Origin: Prauserella_A sp040635515
Lineage (GTDB): Bacteria > Actinomycetota > Actinomycetes > Mycobacteriales > Pseudonocardiaceae
DNA length: 64,000 nt
Assembly: GCA_040635515.1 (NCBI GenBank)
Contig: JBEYHY010000003.1
Span: 496,001 to 560,000, forward strand
Direction: 5' to 3'
Made by a program: the position numbers and the translations under genes. This document shows positions 1 to 8,409 of this stretch, piece after piece (the first letter of the stretch is position 1; each line of letters begins with the position of its first letter). A model generated the notes under the pieces. It ran no database searches and was not told where the DNA came from. It saw only the letters and a program-made list of their open reading frames with translations.

Positions 1-1266
1 GCCGTCGCCGTTCTCGCCGCATCCGGTTCGGTACCGGCCACGAAACTGCTCGGCACCGTATTGCTGGGAGAACTCGCCCTCGACGGCCGGGTACGGCCGG
101 TGCGCGGCGTATTGCCCGCGCTGCTGGCCGCGCGGGGCGTCGGCTATCGGCGCGCCGTCGTCCCCCTTGAATCGCTTTTCGAGGGCGCGCTCGTGGACGG
201 CATCGAGGTCGCCGGAGCGTCCCGGCTGTCGGAGGTGATCGACTGGCTGAGGGACGAGCATCAGCTCAGCCAGCCGGAGGACGTTCCGTCGCGAAGTGGG
301 AATGCCGCGCCTTCGCCTGCCGATCTCGCCGATGTCGTCGGGCAGCCGGAGGCGCGCTGGGCGCTTGAGGTCGCCGCGGCGGGCGGGCATCACCTGCTGA
401 TGACGGGACCACCGGGGGTCGGCAAGACCATGCTGGCCGAGCGGCTCCCCGGGTTGCTGCCTCCGCTCTCCGACGAGGAAGCGCTGGAGGTGACGGCGGT
501 GCACTCCGTCGACGGCTCCATCGAGCCCGCCGCGCCGCTCGTGCGAGTGCCGCCGTTCGTGTCGCCGCATCACTCGATCTCCATGGCGGCGCTCATCGGC
601 GGGGGAACGGGGCTGGCGATGCCCGGTGCGATCAGCAAAGCGCACAGAGGGGTCCTGTTTCTCGACGAGGCGGCCGAATACGGGGGAGACCGGCTCGACT
701 CGCTGCGTACCGTGCTTGAGCAGGGTGAGGTTCGCATCGCGAGGGCGCGGGGCGTCGTGCGTTATCCAGCCAGGTTCCAGCTCGTCATGGCAGCCAACCC
801 GTGCGCGTGCGCGCCGCCGAGGGAGGTCGACTGCTGCTGCACGCCCTCGGCGCGGCGGCGCTATGCGAGCCGGTTCTCCGGTCCGTTGCTCGATCGCGTC
901 GACCTGCGGGTCCGGATGCGGCCGATCACCGCGATCAGCACCAAGCTCGCCGGCGATGTGGAATCGACCGATCGAGTGAAAAGCAGGGTGCTGAGTGCGC
1001 GTGACCGTGCCGTCGCGCGGTGGGCGGCCCATGGCTGGTCGACCAACGCGGAGGTGCCCGGCGCCGTGCTGCGCAAGGAATTCGCGCTTCCCGCGCAGTC
1101 CACCGCGCTGCTCGACAAGGGGCTCGACAGCGGTGCCATCACGGCACGAGGTGCCGACCGCTGTCTGCGCGTGGCCTGGACACTGGCCGACCTCGAAGGC
1201 GCCGATCGGCCCTGTGGCGACCATGTTGCCGCCGCGCTGGAGTTCCGCGATCGGAGAGCGGCATGA
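1..1266 (+). CDS. yifB: YifB-family Mg-chelatase-like AAA ATPase, 5' end outside window
   Basis: The reading frame is open from the first base, so the N-terminal part of the gene lies outside the window. The visible start (LLGELALDG...VRGVLPA) matches the end of the Lon-protease-like S5 fold that opens YifB proteins. It is followed by an Mg-chelatase AAA module with Walker A GPPGVGKT near base 406 and Walker B-like VLFLDEAAEY near base 654. A CxCx...CCC cysteine cluster near base 810 is usual for the family, and a C-terminal helical domain ends in RDRRAA. The stop overlaps the dprA start as ATGA, so the two genes are translationally coupled. YifB (ComM-like) is often paired with dprA, and ComM is known to help branch migration during natural transformation; that role is inferred here. 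Confidence 0.9.
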   Translation, partial: AVAVLAASGSVPATKLLGTVLLGELALDGRVRPVRGVLPALLAARGVGYRRAVVPLESLFEGALVDGIEVAGASRLSEVIDWLRDEHQLSQPEDVPSRSGNAAPSPADLADVVGQPEARWALEVAAAGGHHLLMTGPPGVGKTMLAERLPGLLPPLSDEEALEVTAVHSVDGSIEPAAPLVRVPPFVSPHHSISMAALIGGGTGLAMPGAISKAHRGVLFLDEAAEYGGDRLDSLRTVLEQGEVRIARARGVVRYPARFQLVMAANPCACAPPREVDCCCTPSARRRYASRFSGPLLDRVDLRVRMRPITAISTKLAGDVESTDRVKSRVLSARDRAVARWAAHGWSTNAEVPGAVLRKEFALPAQSTALLDKGLDSGAITARGADRCLRVAWTLADLEGADRPCGDHVAAALEFRDRRAA

Positions 1267-2435
1267 TCTCGCCGGAGCGGCTCGCTCGTGCCTACCTGTC
1301 GCGGGTCGCCGAGCCACCGGCGCCCGCTCTCGTCAATTTCATCTCGGGGCACGGGCCCGTCGAGGCGGCCGAGCTGATCCGTGAAGGCAGAGCCACCGAC
1401 GCGGTACTGAGGGAGACATCGGCGCGCCGCCATGTCGACAGGGCGCGACAGGATCTGGACGAGGCGGCCGCGGCAGGCGCGCGACTGGTGACACCGGAGG
1501 ACGACGAGTGGCCCGCGTGGCCGTTGCTTTCGCTGGAAGTGGCAACCGGAAGAGGTGCCGACGGTGTTGCCGCGCCCGTCGCCTTGTGGGTGCGAGGAGA
1601 GGTGCGGCTCGACGAGGCCGCGTGCGACGGGGTCGCGATTGTCGGCGCTCGCGCGGCCTCCTCTTACGGCGAGCACACGGCGGCGGAGTTCGGGCACACG
1701 CTGGCCGGTCGTGGGATGGCGGTGTTCTCCGGCGCGGCTTACGGAATCGACGGTGCCGCGCACCGGGGCGCTCTCGCGGCGGGAGGCGGGAGCACGGTCG
1801 CGGCGCTGGGGTGTGCGCTCGACGCCGGGTACCCGGCGGGGCACGCGGCACTGCTCAACCGGATCGCCGGACGCGGAGCCGTCATCACCGAGTACCCGCC
1901 CGGCACACAACCTGCCAAGCACCGGTTTCTCGTGCGCAACCGGCTCATCGCCGCGCTGACCGCGGGAACGGTGGTGGTCGAGGCAGGGGCACGCAGCGGT
2001 GCCAGGAACACCGCCACGACGGCGGGGGTGCTCGGCAAGGTCGTGATGGCTGTTCCGGGGCCGATCGGCTCCGTGACGTCGGTGGGCTGTCACCAGCTCA
2101 TCAGGGAAGCGCACGCCACCCTTGTCGCTTCGGCCGACGAGGTACTGGAGACGGTCGGCAGGTTCGGAGTGACCCTGCCTGCCGGATCGGCGCGCCGCAG
2201 GCGAACGGACGGGCTCGCGCCGCAGGCGTTGCGGGTGCACGAGGCGCTGGCCGAACGCAGGGGCAGGTCACCGGACGACATCGCCACCGAGTCGGGCGTC
2301 CCGTTGCCGCGCGTGCGGGCTCTGTTGCCGGAACTGGAACTGGCGGGCCTCAGCGAGCGGTGCGAAACCGGCTGGCGTCGCACGAGGAACCCCGTCGCGA
2401 ACGGCGCGGAAGGGGGACACCGGCCACAGGAATGA
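1263..2435 (+). CDS. dprA: DNA-processing protein DprA (Smf)
   Basis: The 390-residue protein starts at the ATG that overlaps the yifB stop. An N-terminal helical SAM-like part is followed by the Rossmann-like DprA core: VAIVGARAASSYG near residue 124, then FSGAAYGIDGAAHRGAL, GCALDAGYPAGH, the RFLVRNRLIAALT segment and VVEAGARSGARNTA. A C-terminal winged-helix region (about residues 320-375) also fits the family. DprA binds incoming single-stranded DNA and loads RecA in transformable bacteria. In actinobacteria it is a conserved neighbour of yifB and xerC, and its role there is less clear. A much longer in-frame start upstream would run through yifB and was rejected. Confidence 0.93.
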   Translation: MISPERLARAYLSRVAEPPAPALVNFISGHGPVEAAELIREGRATDAVLRETSARRHVDRARQDLDEAAAAGARLVTPEDDEWPAWPLLSLEVATGRGADGVAAPVALWVRGEVRLDEAACDGVAIVGARAASSYGEHTAAEFGHTLAGRGMAVFSGAAYGIDGAAHRGALAAGGGSTVAALGCALDAGYPAGHAALLNRIAGRGAVITEYPPGTQPAKHRFLVRNRLIAALTAGTVVVEAGARSGARNTATTAGVLGKVVMAVPGPIGSVTSVGCHQLIREAHATLVASADEVLETVGRFGVTLPAGSARRRRTDGLAPQALRVHEALAERRGRSPDDIATESGVPLPRVRALLPELELAGLSERCETGWRRTRNPVANGAEGGHRPQE

Positions 2436-3229
2436 CCCGGCTCGAACGAGGTTCGGCGACAGCGTCCGTGAGCATCGGACAGCGTCCGCCGGCGCACGTC
2501 CGCGTCCGGAGTGTCCGGCGGAAGCGGTATCCGGCATGTGCGGTGTCTGCTCAGGAGCGGTGTCTGGGGTGGAAGGAGCGGCGTCTGAAAGGGAGGTTCA
2601 ACCCGAGGAACTCGCCCGGAATCCGATACGAGGGACTCCAGTTCGGCGACCCACTTGCGAAGGCCCGCCTGCCAAGTGTCTGGTCCTCCCCGGAGCCCGG
2701 AGCCCGGAGCCCGGAGCCCGGAGCCCGGAGCCCGGAGCCCGGAGCCCGGAGCCCGGAGCCCGGAGCCCGGAGCCCGGAGCCCGGAGCCGGACTCGTCAGG
2801 TCCGCCGGACCCGGTGCCGCCTGGGCAATTGATCCGGCGCCAATCGGCTGGTGCCGACCTTTGTGCCGGATCCCGCCGCCCACGATCCCGCCGTTCCGGC
2901 CACCGCGGTGCCGGACCTTGTGACGGAGTCACCGCGATGCCCGGCCTTGCGGGACCGGTCGCCGCCGCGCGTGCCGGACCTCGTCGCGGAATCTCGTGCA
3001 GCCGCCGCGAACCGCGATTCCCGGCGGATCGGCGGCACCCAAGCGACGGGTGAAACTCACGAAGTGGTTGGCGGCTCACGGAATTCGCCTCGCGACAGCC
3101 GATCCGTGAACCAATGTCCGGGGAATTCGGCTCATTCGGGAGGTTGCTCAGGAAACACCATGATCTCGGCTTGATCATCTGGCGTGGCGATACTTGACCA
3201 TCGGCGCCACGTAGCGCAGCGTCGATGAC
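2436..3229. other. 794-bp intergenic region rich in short repeats
   Basis: No open frame here resembles a known protein, although several frames stay open because of GC content. The region holds three kinds of short repeat. Bases 2535-2600 contain GCGGTGTCTG-type direct repeats spaced about 21 bp (GCGGTGTCTG, GCGGTGTCTG, GCGGCGTCTG). Bases 2692-2788 are a 7-bp microsatellite, annotated separately. Bases 2850-2990 contain degenerate GTGCCGGACCT-type units about 22-45 bp apart. The rest is unremarkable spacer before xerC. I saw no clear promoter or terminator. Confidence 0.6.
2692..2788. repeat. Microsatellite (GGAGCCC)13 plus six bases
   Basis: Thirteen perfect head-to-tail copies of the 7-bp unit GGAGCCC run from 2692 to 2782, followed by GGAGCC. 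Seven is not a multiple of three, so every frame reads through as a heptapeptide repeat (SPEPGAR on the plus strand, APGSGLR on the minus strand). This explains the apparent ORFs, which I treat as non-coding. Perfect identity suggests recent slippage, so copy number probably differs between strains. Confidence 0.95.
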
Positions 3230-4270
3230 ATGGCGTCATGCTCTGCTCGCGGAACGACAACACGGGGGTCGGCTTCGGCGCCGGGTCGCATCGACCTGGC
3301 GCGAGTCCGGGCCGCGTTGCCGTCCGAGGTGGCGGGGTTGCTGGACAGGTACGAACGCCATCTTCGTATCGAGCGCGGGCTTTCCGCGCACACGGTGCGT
3401 GCCTATGTCGGCGACGTGACCTCGCTGCTCGGCTTCCTGCACGACACCGGGGCTGCTGCCGAGGAGGAGTCGCGCGTCCGCGATGACCTGGCGGGCGCGA
3501 TCGAGGGGCTGGACGTTTCGGTACTGAGGGCCTGGCTTGCCGCCCAGCGCGCCGAGGGCAGGAGCCGGACCACTCTCGCTCGCAGGGCCGCTTCGGCCAG
3601 GACATTCACGGCCTGGGCTCAGCGGGAGGGCGCGCTCGCGGGTGACGCGGGTGCCAGGCTGGCGGCACCGAAGCCGCACCGCACCCTGCCCGACGTCCTC
3701 CGTCCCGACCAGGCGGGGGACGTGATGCGCAACTCGGGCCTCGGGGCGGCCGAAGAGGACCCCGTGGCCGTACGTGACCACGCGATGCTCGAGCTGCTTT
3801 ACGCGACCGGAGTGCGGGTATCAGAACTGTGCGGGCTCGATCTCGCCGACATCGAGTTCGACCGGAGGGTCGCCCGCGTACTAGGGAAGGGAAACAAGGA
3901 ACGAATGGTGCCCTTCGGGCAGCCCGCCGATCACGCGCTCCGTACCTGGATGGAACGGGCACGCCCCTCGCTGGTCACCGAGACGTCGGGCGCGGCCCTT
4001 TTTCTCGGCGCCAGAGGCAGAAGGGTCGACCCGAGAACCGTGCGGCGAGTCGTGCACGAGGCCGTCGACGCCGTTCCAGGAGCCGGGCGACTAGGCCCAC
4101 ATGGACTGCGCCATTCGGCTGCCACGCACCTGTTGGAAGGCGGCGCGGACCTTCGCAGCGTTCAGGAACTGCTCGGTCACGCTACGCTTGCCACGACCCA
4201 GCTCTATACCCACGTGACCGTCGAGCGGTTAAAGGCGATCCATGACCGAACCCACCCCCGTGCCCAATGA
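3230..4270 (+). CDS. xerC: Tyrosine recombinase XerC
   Basis: The protein (346 residues from this ATG) has an N-terminal core-binding SAM-like domain (LLDRYERHLRIERGLSAHTVRAYVGDV, split across about residues 37-65) and a C-terminal catalytic domain. Catalytic residues are visible: Arg in TGVRVSELCG (about 196), Lys in GKGNKER, HGLRH (about 290), the His of LLGHA, and the nucleophile Tyr in TTQLYTHV (about 325). It should resolve chromosome dimers at dif with XerD. The first about 20 residues are low-complexity and the upstream RBS is weak, so the true start may be slightly downstream. Leu codon TTA at 4229-4231 is rare in this genome and lies 11 bases before the overlapping whiG start. Confidence 0.93.
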   Translation: MASCSARGTTTRGSASAPGRIDLARVRAALPSEVAGLLDRYERHLRIERGLSAHTVRAYVGDVTSLLGFLHDTGAAAEEESRVRDDLAGAIEGLDVSVLRAWLAAQRAEGRSRTTLARRAASARTFTAWAQREGALAGDAGARLAAPKPHRTLPDVLRPDQAGDVMRNSGLGAAEEDPVAVRDHAMLELLYATGVRVSELCGLDLADIEFDRRVARVLGKGNKERMVPFGQPADHALRTWMERARPSLVTETSGAALFLGARGRRVDPRTVRRVVHEAVDAVPGAGRLGPHGLRHSAATHLLEGGADLRSVQELLGHATLATTQLYTHVTVERLKAIHDRTHPRAQ

Positions 4271-5504
4271 CCTTGGTGGAGATTCGGCTGATGTGGCACA
4301 TTCCGCAGGGCAGCGCGACGACAACGGCGAGCCTCCCGTGAACGCCCGGCTCTCGGCGAGCGCCAACGGATACTCCGATGCCGGGTCCGCGGCGCGGGGC
4401 GCGCCGTACTCGCGCGGCGTGCCGGAACAGCTCCCGGAACAGGATGCCGACAACGTGTCCGGCAGCGCGGCCGCTCGCGAGCTGGGCAGCGTTCCCGCCG
4501 CCGCCGACACCGCTGCCGCCGCTCCCGAGGGACGCGTGCCCGAACCGGGCGCCGAACCGAACGCTCAACCGGGCGCTGAATCGGACGCTGAATCGGACGC
4601 CGCGCCGCATGCCGAACCGCTGGCCGCATCCGTCGCCGGTCCGGCCGATGGTGACGGCGAGGTCGAGCGCACCGCGCCGGCCACCAACGGCGTGGCCGGC
4701 GCCTCGAAGGCCGACGGCACCCCGAAGGACGAGAGCGTTCCCAAGGACGAGAGCGCCATCCACGCACTGTGGCGTGAGTTCGCCCGCGAGCCCAGCCAGC
4801 GCATTCGCGACCGGCTCGTGCTGCACTACGCGCCGCTGGTCAAGTACGTCGCAGGCAGGGTGGGCACCGGGCTGCCCACCCACGTCGACGTCGCCGACCT
4901 GATCCAGTCCGGCATCTTCGGGCTCGTCGACGCCATCGAGAAGTTCGACCCCGAACGCGGGCTGCGATTCGAGACCTACGCCATGCAGCGCATCAGGGGC
5001 GCCATCCTCGACGACCTGCGTTCCCAGGACTGGGTGCCCAGGGTGATCCGCAGCCGCGCCCGTGAGGTCGAGCGTGCGCTCGACCGGCTGGGCGCAAAGC
5101 TGCGGCGGACGCCGACGGACGCCGAGCTCGCGGCCGAACTCGGCATCACGCTCGACGAACTTCGTGACCTGTACGGGCAGCTGCGGCTGACCAGTGTCGT
5201 CGCGCTCGAAGACCTGGTGTCGGCAGGACGCGACAGCGGCTCCCTTGTGGACTCGCTGCCGGACGAGGACGCGGTGGACCCCGCGGCGGTACTGGTCGAC
5301 ATGGACAACCGCAGGCAGCTCGCCGAAGCCATCGCCCAGCTGACCGAGCGTGACCGCGTCGTGGTGAGCCTCTACTACTTCGAGAGCCTCACCCTGGCCG
5401 AGATCGGCAAGGTTCTCGGAGTGACCGAGTCGAGAGTGAGCCAGCTGCACACCCGAGCGGTGCTGAGGTTGCGGGCAAAGCTGGTCGAGCAGGCCGGAGT
5501 CTGA
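4242..5504 (+). CDS. whiG: WhiG/FliA-family RNA polymerase sigma factor with long acidic N-terminal extension
   Basis: From about residue 165 the protein is a complete sigma-70 group 3 factor. Region 2 includes LIQSGIFGLVDAIEKFDP and FETYAMQRIRGAI, region 3 follows (RSRAREVERALDRLGAKL), and region 4 holds the helix-turn-helix LTLAEIGKVLGVTESRVSQL. In Streptomyces WhiG starts sporulation of aerial hyphae, and its gene sits near xerC and rpsB as here. The ATG at 4242 overlaps the xerC end by 29 bases. The first about 165 residues are Ala/Pro/Glu/Asp-rich low complexity (AEPNAQPGAESDAESDAAP) with no domain I recognise; typical WhiG is about 250-280 residues. Either the extension is real or translation starts internally. 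Confidence 0.88.
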   Translation: MTEPTPVPNDLGGDSADVAHSAGQRDDNGEPPVNARLSASANGYSDAGSAARGAPYSRGVPEQLPEQDADNVSGSAAARELGSVPAAADTAAAAPEGRVPEPGAEPNAQPGAESDAESDAAPHAEPLAASVAGPADGDGEVERTAPATNGVAGASKADGTPKDESVPKDESAIHALWREFAREPSQRIRDRLVLHYAPLVKYVAGRVGTGLPTHVDVADLIQSGIFGLVDAIEKFDPERGLRFETYAMQRIRGAILDDLRSQDWVPRVIRSRAREVERALDRLGAKLRRTPTDAELAAELGITLDELRDLYGQLRLTSVVALEDLVSAGRDSGSLVDSLPDEDAVDPAAVLVDMDNRRQLAEAIAQLTERDRVVVSLYYFESLTLAEIGKVLGVTESRVSQLHTRAVLRLRAKLVEQAGV

Positions 5505-5648
5505 CGTGACGCCGCCGGTTCTCGGCCACTCACCGTACGAGCGTCCCGGCGCAAGGCTCCCGCAACCTCGCTCCTCCGGAAACATTTCCGGCTCAGCTTG
5601 CTCGAACCTGCCGGTGCCGACGTCATAGTGCGCCCGGCGTACCCGGTG

Positions 5649-6245
5649 TCAAGATTGTCCGGCATCAACTCCCTCCCATGGTTTGAGCCGCAACGGGGTA
5701 CCGGTCCGCACGAGCCGCAGTGGGTCGAGGTACTCGGTGACGCGGCGGACACCCCAATGCAGGCACACGTCCGTGGCACATCCCGCGTGCCCGGCCACGA
5801 CCGTGCCGATCACCTGCCCCTGGTGGACCTGGTCGCCGACGGCGACGCGCGGCGATACGGGTTCGTAGGTGGTCCGTAGTCCGCCGTCGTGCTCGATGGA
5901 CACCACCCCTCTGCCCGCGAGCGGGCCCGCGTAGAGGACGAGCCCGGCACCCGCGGCGAGCACCTCCTGGTTCTCCCTCGCCGCGAGATCGACTCCCCGG
6001 TGGCCCGGCCCGTACGCGTGGCCGGGACGGTCGAAGGGCCGGCTCACCACGGGTGAGGGCGACAGTGGCCAGGAGAACCGGGGATCGGCGACGGGACGCC
6101 CGTGCTGTCCCGCGGCCGCGGGTGCGAGCACGGAGCCGGATTCGGAGGTGAACACCAGCGCCAGCGCGGTCAGCACCGCCAGCACGGTCAGCACGACGGT
6201 GGGCGGCGACGCCGGAGCGCGGCGGTCGGCAGCGGTGGTCTTCAC
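5649..6245 (-). CDS. Secreted M23 (LytM-like) peptidase-domain protein
   Basis: The 198-residue protein begins with a hydrophobic export segment (VVLTVLAVLTALALVF, about residues 17-32) and then an M23 beta-barrel. HRGVDL supplies the first zinc His and Asp, and CLHWGVRR lies where HxH is usual; here Cys replaces the first His of that motif. GLVLYAG, GVVSIEHDGGLRTTYEP and QVIGTVVAGHAG are typical strands. A homologue with the same CLHWG variant sits next to rpsB in mycobacteria (Rv2891). The missing zinc ligand suggests a non-catalytic peptidoglycan-binding or activator role, as for EnvC-type proteins; this is inference. The gene is divergent from rpsB. Confidence 0.85.
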   Translation of the reverse strand: MKTTAADRRAPASPPTVVLTVLAVLTALALVFTSESGSVLAPAAAGQHGRPVADPRFSWPLSPSPVVSRPFDRPGHAYGPGHRGVDLAARENQEVLAAGAGLVLYAGPLAGRGVVSIEHDGGLRTTYEPVSPRVAVGDQVHQGQVIGTVVAGHAGCATDVCLHWGVRRVTEYLDPLRLVRTGTPLRLKPWEGVDAGQS

Positions 6246-6610
6246 GGAGTTCAGGGTGGCCGGGGGACTGCCGGGAGGGGAGGGGGCAAAGGGAAATCTG
6301 TGGATAGCGGGGCGGTTGTGGATAACGCGGCGCGACAGCGGTTACCGGTTAGAACGGCGTCGGGGGTTCGGCGTACACTATTCGGCGCGGTCTGTGTGAG
6401 CACAGGCTGACTTCGCGTGCATGTGCGAATCCGCCCGACCTGGTCGGAAGGCGGAACAAACGATGCCCGGCGGTCTCCGAGGTTCAGCCGACGAGTCCGG
6501 GCACCGGCACGGCACCAGGGCGATCGGTCACCCGACCGACCGCGACAACCGAACCGCATGCCGAGCCTAGGGCCCGGCGTGCTCAACACAGAAGAGGTGC
6601 GAATCCGGCC
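6246..6610 (+). other. 365-bp upstream/leader region of rpsB
   Basis: This gap separates the divergent M23 gene from rpsB. It contains a candidate promoter (listed separately) about 230 bases upstream of the rpsB ATG, which would give a long leader suited to feedback control by S2, as known for rpsB in other bacteria. An AGAGGTG ribosome-binding site lies near 6592-6598. I could not fold the leader, and I recognise no named leader motif. Confidence 0.5.
6349..6379 (+). promoter_or_regulatory. Candidate rpsB promoter
   Basis: TACACT at 6374-6379 fits an actinobacterial -10 box. The best -35 candidate, TTAGAA at 6349-6354, is 19 bases upstream, which is weak. A transcript would start near 6386. 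Confidence 0.35.
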
Positions 6611-7444
6611 ATGGCCGTCGTCACCATGAAGCAGCTCCTCGATTCCGGCGTGCACTTCGGGCATCAGACCCGTCGCTGGAATCCGAAGATGAAGCGCTAC
6701 ATCCTCACCGAGCGCAACGGCATCTACATCATCGACCTGCAGCAGACGCTGACGTACATCGACCGCGCGTTCGAGTTCGTCAAGGAGACGGTTGCCCACG
6801 GCGGCACGATCCTCTTCGTCGGCACCAAGAAGCAGGCGCAGGAGGCCATCGCCAACGAGGCGCTGCGCGTGGGCATGCCCTACGTCAACCAGCGCTGGCT
6901 CGGCGGGATGCTGACCAACTTCCAGACCGTTCACAAGCGTCTTCAGCGCCTCAAGGAGCTGGAGTCGCAGGAGCAGACCGGTGGTTTCCAGGGCCTGACC
7001 AAGCGCGAGATCCTGACGCTGACCCGCGAGAAGGACAAGCTGGAGAAGACCCTCGGTGGTATCCGCGACATGGCCAAGGTGCCGAGCGCGGTCTGGATCG
7101 TCGACACCAAGAAGGAGCACATCGCCGTCGGCGAGGCTCGCAAGCTCAACATCCCGGTCGTCGCGATCCTGGACACCAACTGCGACCCCGACGAGGTCGA
7201 CTTCCCGATCCCCGGCAACGACGACGCCATCCGTTCGGCCGCGTTGCTCACCAAGGTCGTCGCCGCCGCTGTCGCCGCGGGTCTGATGGCGCGCTCCGGC
7301 CGCAACGGTTCGGCCCCGGAGGGGCAGGACAAGCCGGAGGCCGGTGTCGCGGCCGACGAGCCGCTGGCCGAGTGGGAGCTGGAGCAGCTCGCCGGTGCCG
7401 ACGCCGCCGAGCGTTCGGCCGCCGAGCAGACCACCGCCTCCTGA
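6611..7444 (+). CDS. rpsB: 30S ribosomal protein S2
   Basis: The 277-residue protein is plainly S2: MKQLLDSGVHFGHQTRRWNP at the N-terminus, YIIDLQQTL, ILFVGTKKQAQEAI, NQRWLGGMLTNF, PSAVWIVDTKKEHIAVGEA and ILDTNCDPDEVDFPIPGNDD. It has an acidic, alanine-rich C-terminal tail (about residues 235-277) of the kind common in actinobacterial S2. S2 sits on the small subunit between head and body and is needed for S1 or initiation function. tsf follows after 46 bases and a strong terminator lies beyond tsf, so the two form one operon. Confidence 0.98.
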   Translation: MAVVTMKQLLDSGVHFGHQTRRWNPKMKRYILTERNGIYIIDLQQTLTYIDRAFEFVKETVAHGGTILFVGTKKQAQEAIANEALRVGMPYVNQRWLGGMLTNFQTVHKRLQRLKELESQEQTGGFQGLTKREILTLTREKDKLEKTLGGIRDMAKVPSAVWIVDTKKEHIAVGEARKLNIPVVAILDTNCDPDEVDFPIPGNDDAIRSAALLTKVVAAAVAAGLMARSGRNGSAPEGQDKPEAGVAADEPLAEWELEQLAGADAAERSAAEQTTAS

Positions 7445-7490
7445 TTCTGACCACCTGCGCATACCGCGAAAAAGAAACGGACAACGCACG

Positions 7491-8306
7491 ATGGCGAACT
7501 ACACCGCGGCTGACGTGAAGCGTCTCCGCGATCTCACCGGCGCCGGAATGATGGACTGCAAGAAGGCGCTCGACGAGAACGACGGCGACTTCGACAAGGC
7601 CGTCGAGTACCTGCGTATCAAGGGCGCCAAGGACGTGGGCAAGCGCGCCGAGCGCGCCACGGCCGAGGGTCTTGTCGCTGGTGACGGCGGCGTTCTCGTC
7701 GAGCTGAACTCGGAAACCGACTTCGTCGCCAAGAACGACGAGTTCCAGCAGCTTGCCGACACGGTCGTCGAGGCGGCCAAGAAGCTGCGCACCAACGATG
7801 TCGAGCAGCTCAAGGGTGCCGACGCGGGCGGCAAGACCGTCGCGGAGGCGATCCAGCAGCTCTCCGCGAAGATCGGGGAGAAGCTGGAGCTGCGCAGGGT
7901 GGCCGCCTTCGACGGCCAGGTCTCGACCTACCTGCACCGCCGTGGCGCGGGTCTGCCACCCGCCGTCGGCGTGCTCATCGAGTACACCGGGGACAACGCC
8001 GAGGCCGCCAAGGCCGCGGCGCTGCAGGTGGCCGCGCTCAAGCCGAAGTACCTGACGAGGGAAGAGGTACCGGCCGAGCTCGTCGAGAACGAGCGGCGCA
8101 TCGCCGAGCAGACCGCCCGCGAGGAAGGCAAGCCGGAGCAGGCGCTGCCGAAGATCATCGAGGGCAAGGTCAACGCGTTCTACAAGGACGTCGTGCTGCT
8201 CGACCAGCCGTCTGTCACGGACAACAAGAAGAGCGTCAAGGCCCAGCTCGACGAGGGAGGGGTCACCGTGACCCGCTTCGCTCGCTTCGAGGTCGGCCAG
8301 CCGTAA
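7491..8306 (+). CDS. tsf: Translation elongation factor Ts
   Basis: The ATG at 7491 gives 271 residues starting MANYTAADVKRLRDLTGAGM, the standard EF-Ts N-terminus with the UBA-like domain (MDCKKALDENDGDFDKAVEYL). Core dimerisation domains follow (ELNSETDFVAKNDEF, LPPAVGVLIEYTG, LLDQPSVTDNKKSVKAQL). EF-Ts exchanges GDP for GTP on EF-Tu. A longer upstream start in the same frame would overlap rpsB and was rejected. It is cotranscribed with rpsB. Confidence 0.97.
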   Translation: MANYTAADVKRLRDLTGAGMMDCKKALDENDGDFDKAVEYLRIKGAKDVGKRAERATAEGLVAGDGGVLVELNSETDFVAKNDEFQQLADTVVEAAKKLRTNDVEQLKGADAGGKTVAEAIQQLSAKIGEKLELRRVAAFDGQVSTYLHRRGAGLPPAVGVLIEYTGDNAEAAKAAALQVAALKPKYLTREEVPAELVENERRIAEQTAREEGKPEQALPKIIEGKVNAFYKDVVLLDQPSVTDNKKSVKAQLDEGGVTVTRFARFEVGQP

Positions 8307-8323
8307 TCGCATGACCCGGCGAC

Positions 8324-8361
8324 TGTGCCCCGTCTCCCGCCAGTACCGGAGGCGGGGCACA
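8324..8361 (+). terminator. Terminator of the rpsB-tsf operon
   Basis: A 14-bp stem starting TGTGCCCCG and closing CGGGGCACA, with inner pairs to CTCC/GGAG (one G-T pair) and a 10-base loop, begins 18 bases after the tsf stop. No long T tract follows, as is usual in high-GC actinobacteria. Confidence 0.85.
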
Positions 8362-8409
8362 GTTGTGAGAAACCGCGACAGTGACAGCACCTGAACGGGC
8401 GGAGGCGAC

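Noticed and set aside
861..2240. 459-codon open frame on the minus strand opposite yifB/dprA
   Set aside because: It lies fully antisense to two well-recognised genes, matches no family and has the Arg/Ser-rich composition typical of high-GC shadow frames.
1508..2923. Open frame ending in SPEPGAR repeats
   Set aside because: It is out of frame with dprA and its repeat end is simply the 7-bp microsatellite read through. All six frames stay open there.
4182..5585. 467-codon frame antisense to whiG
   Set aside because: Gly/Val/His-rich shadow of the sigma factor gene with no recognisable domain.
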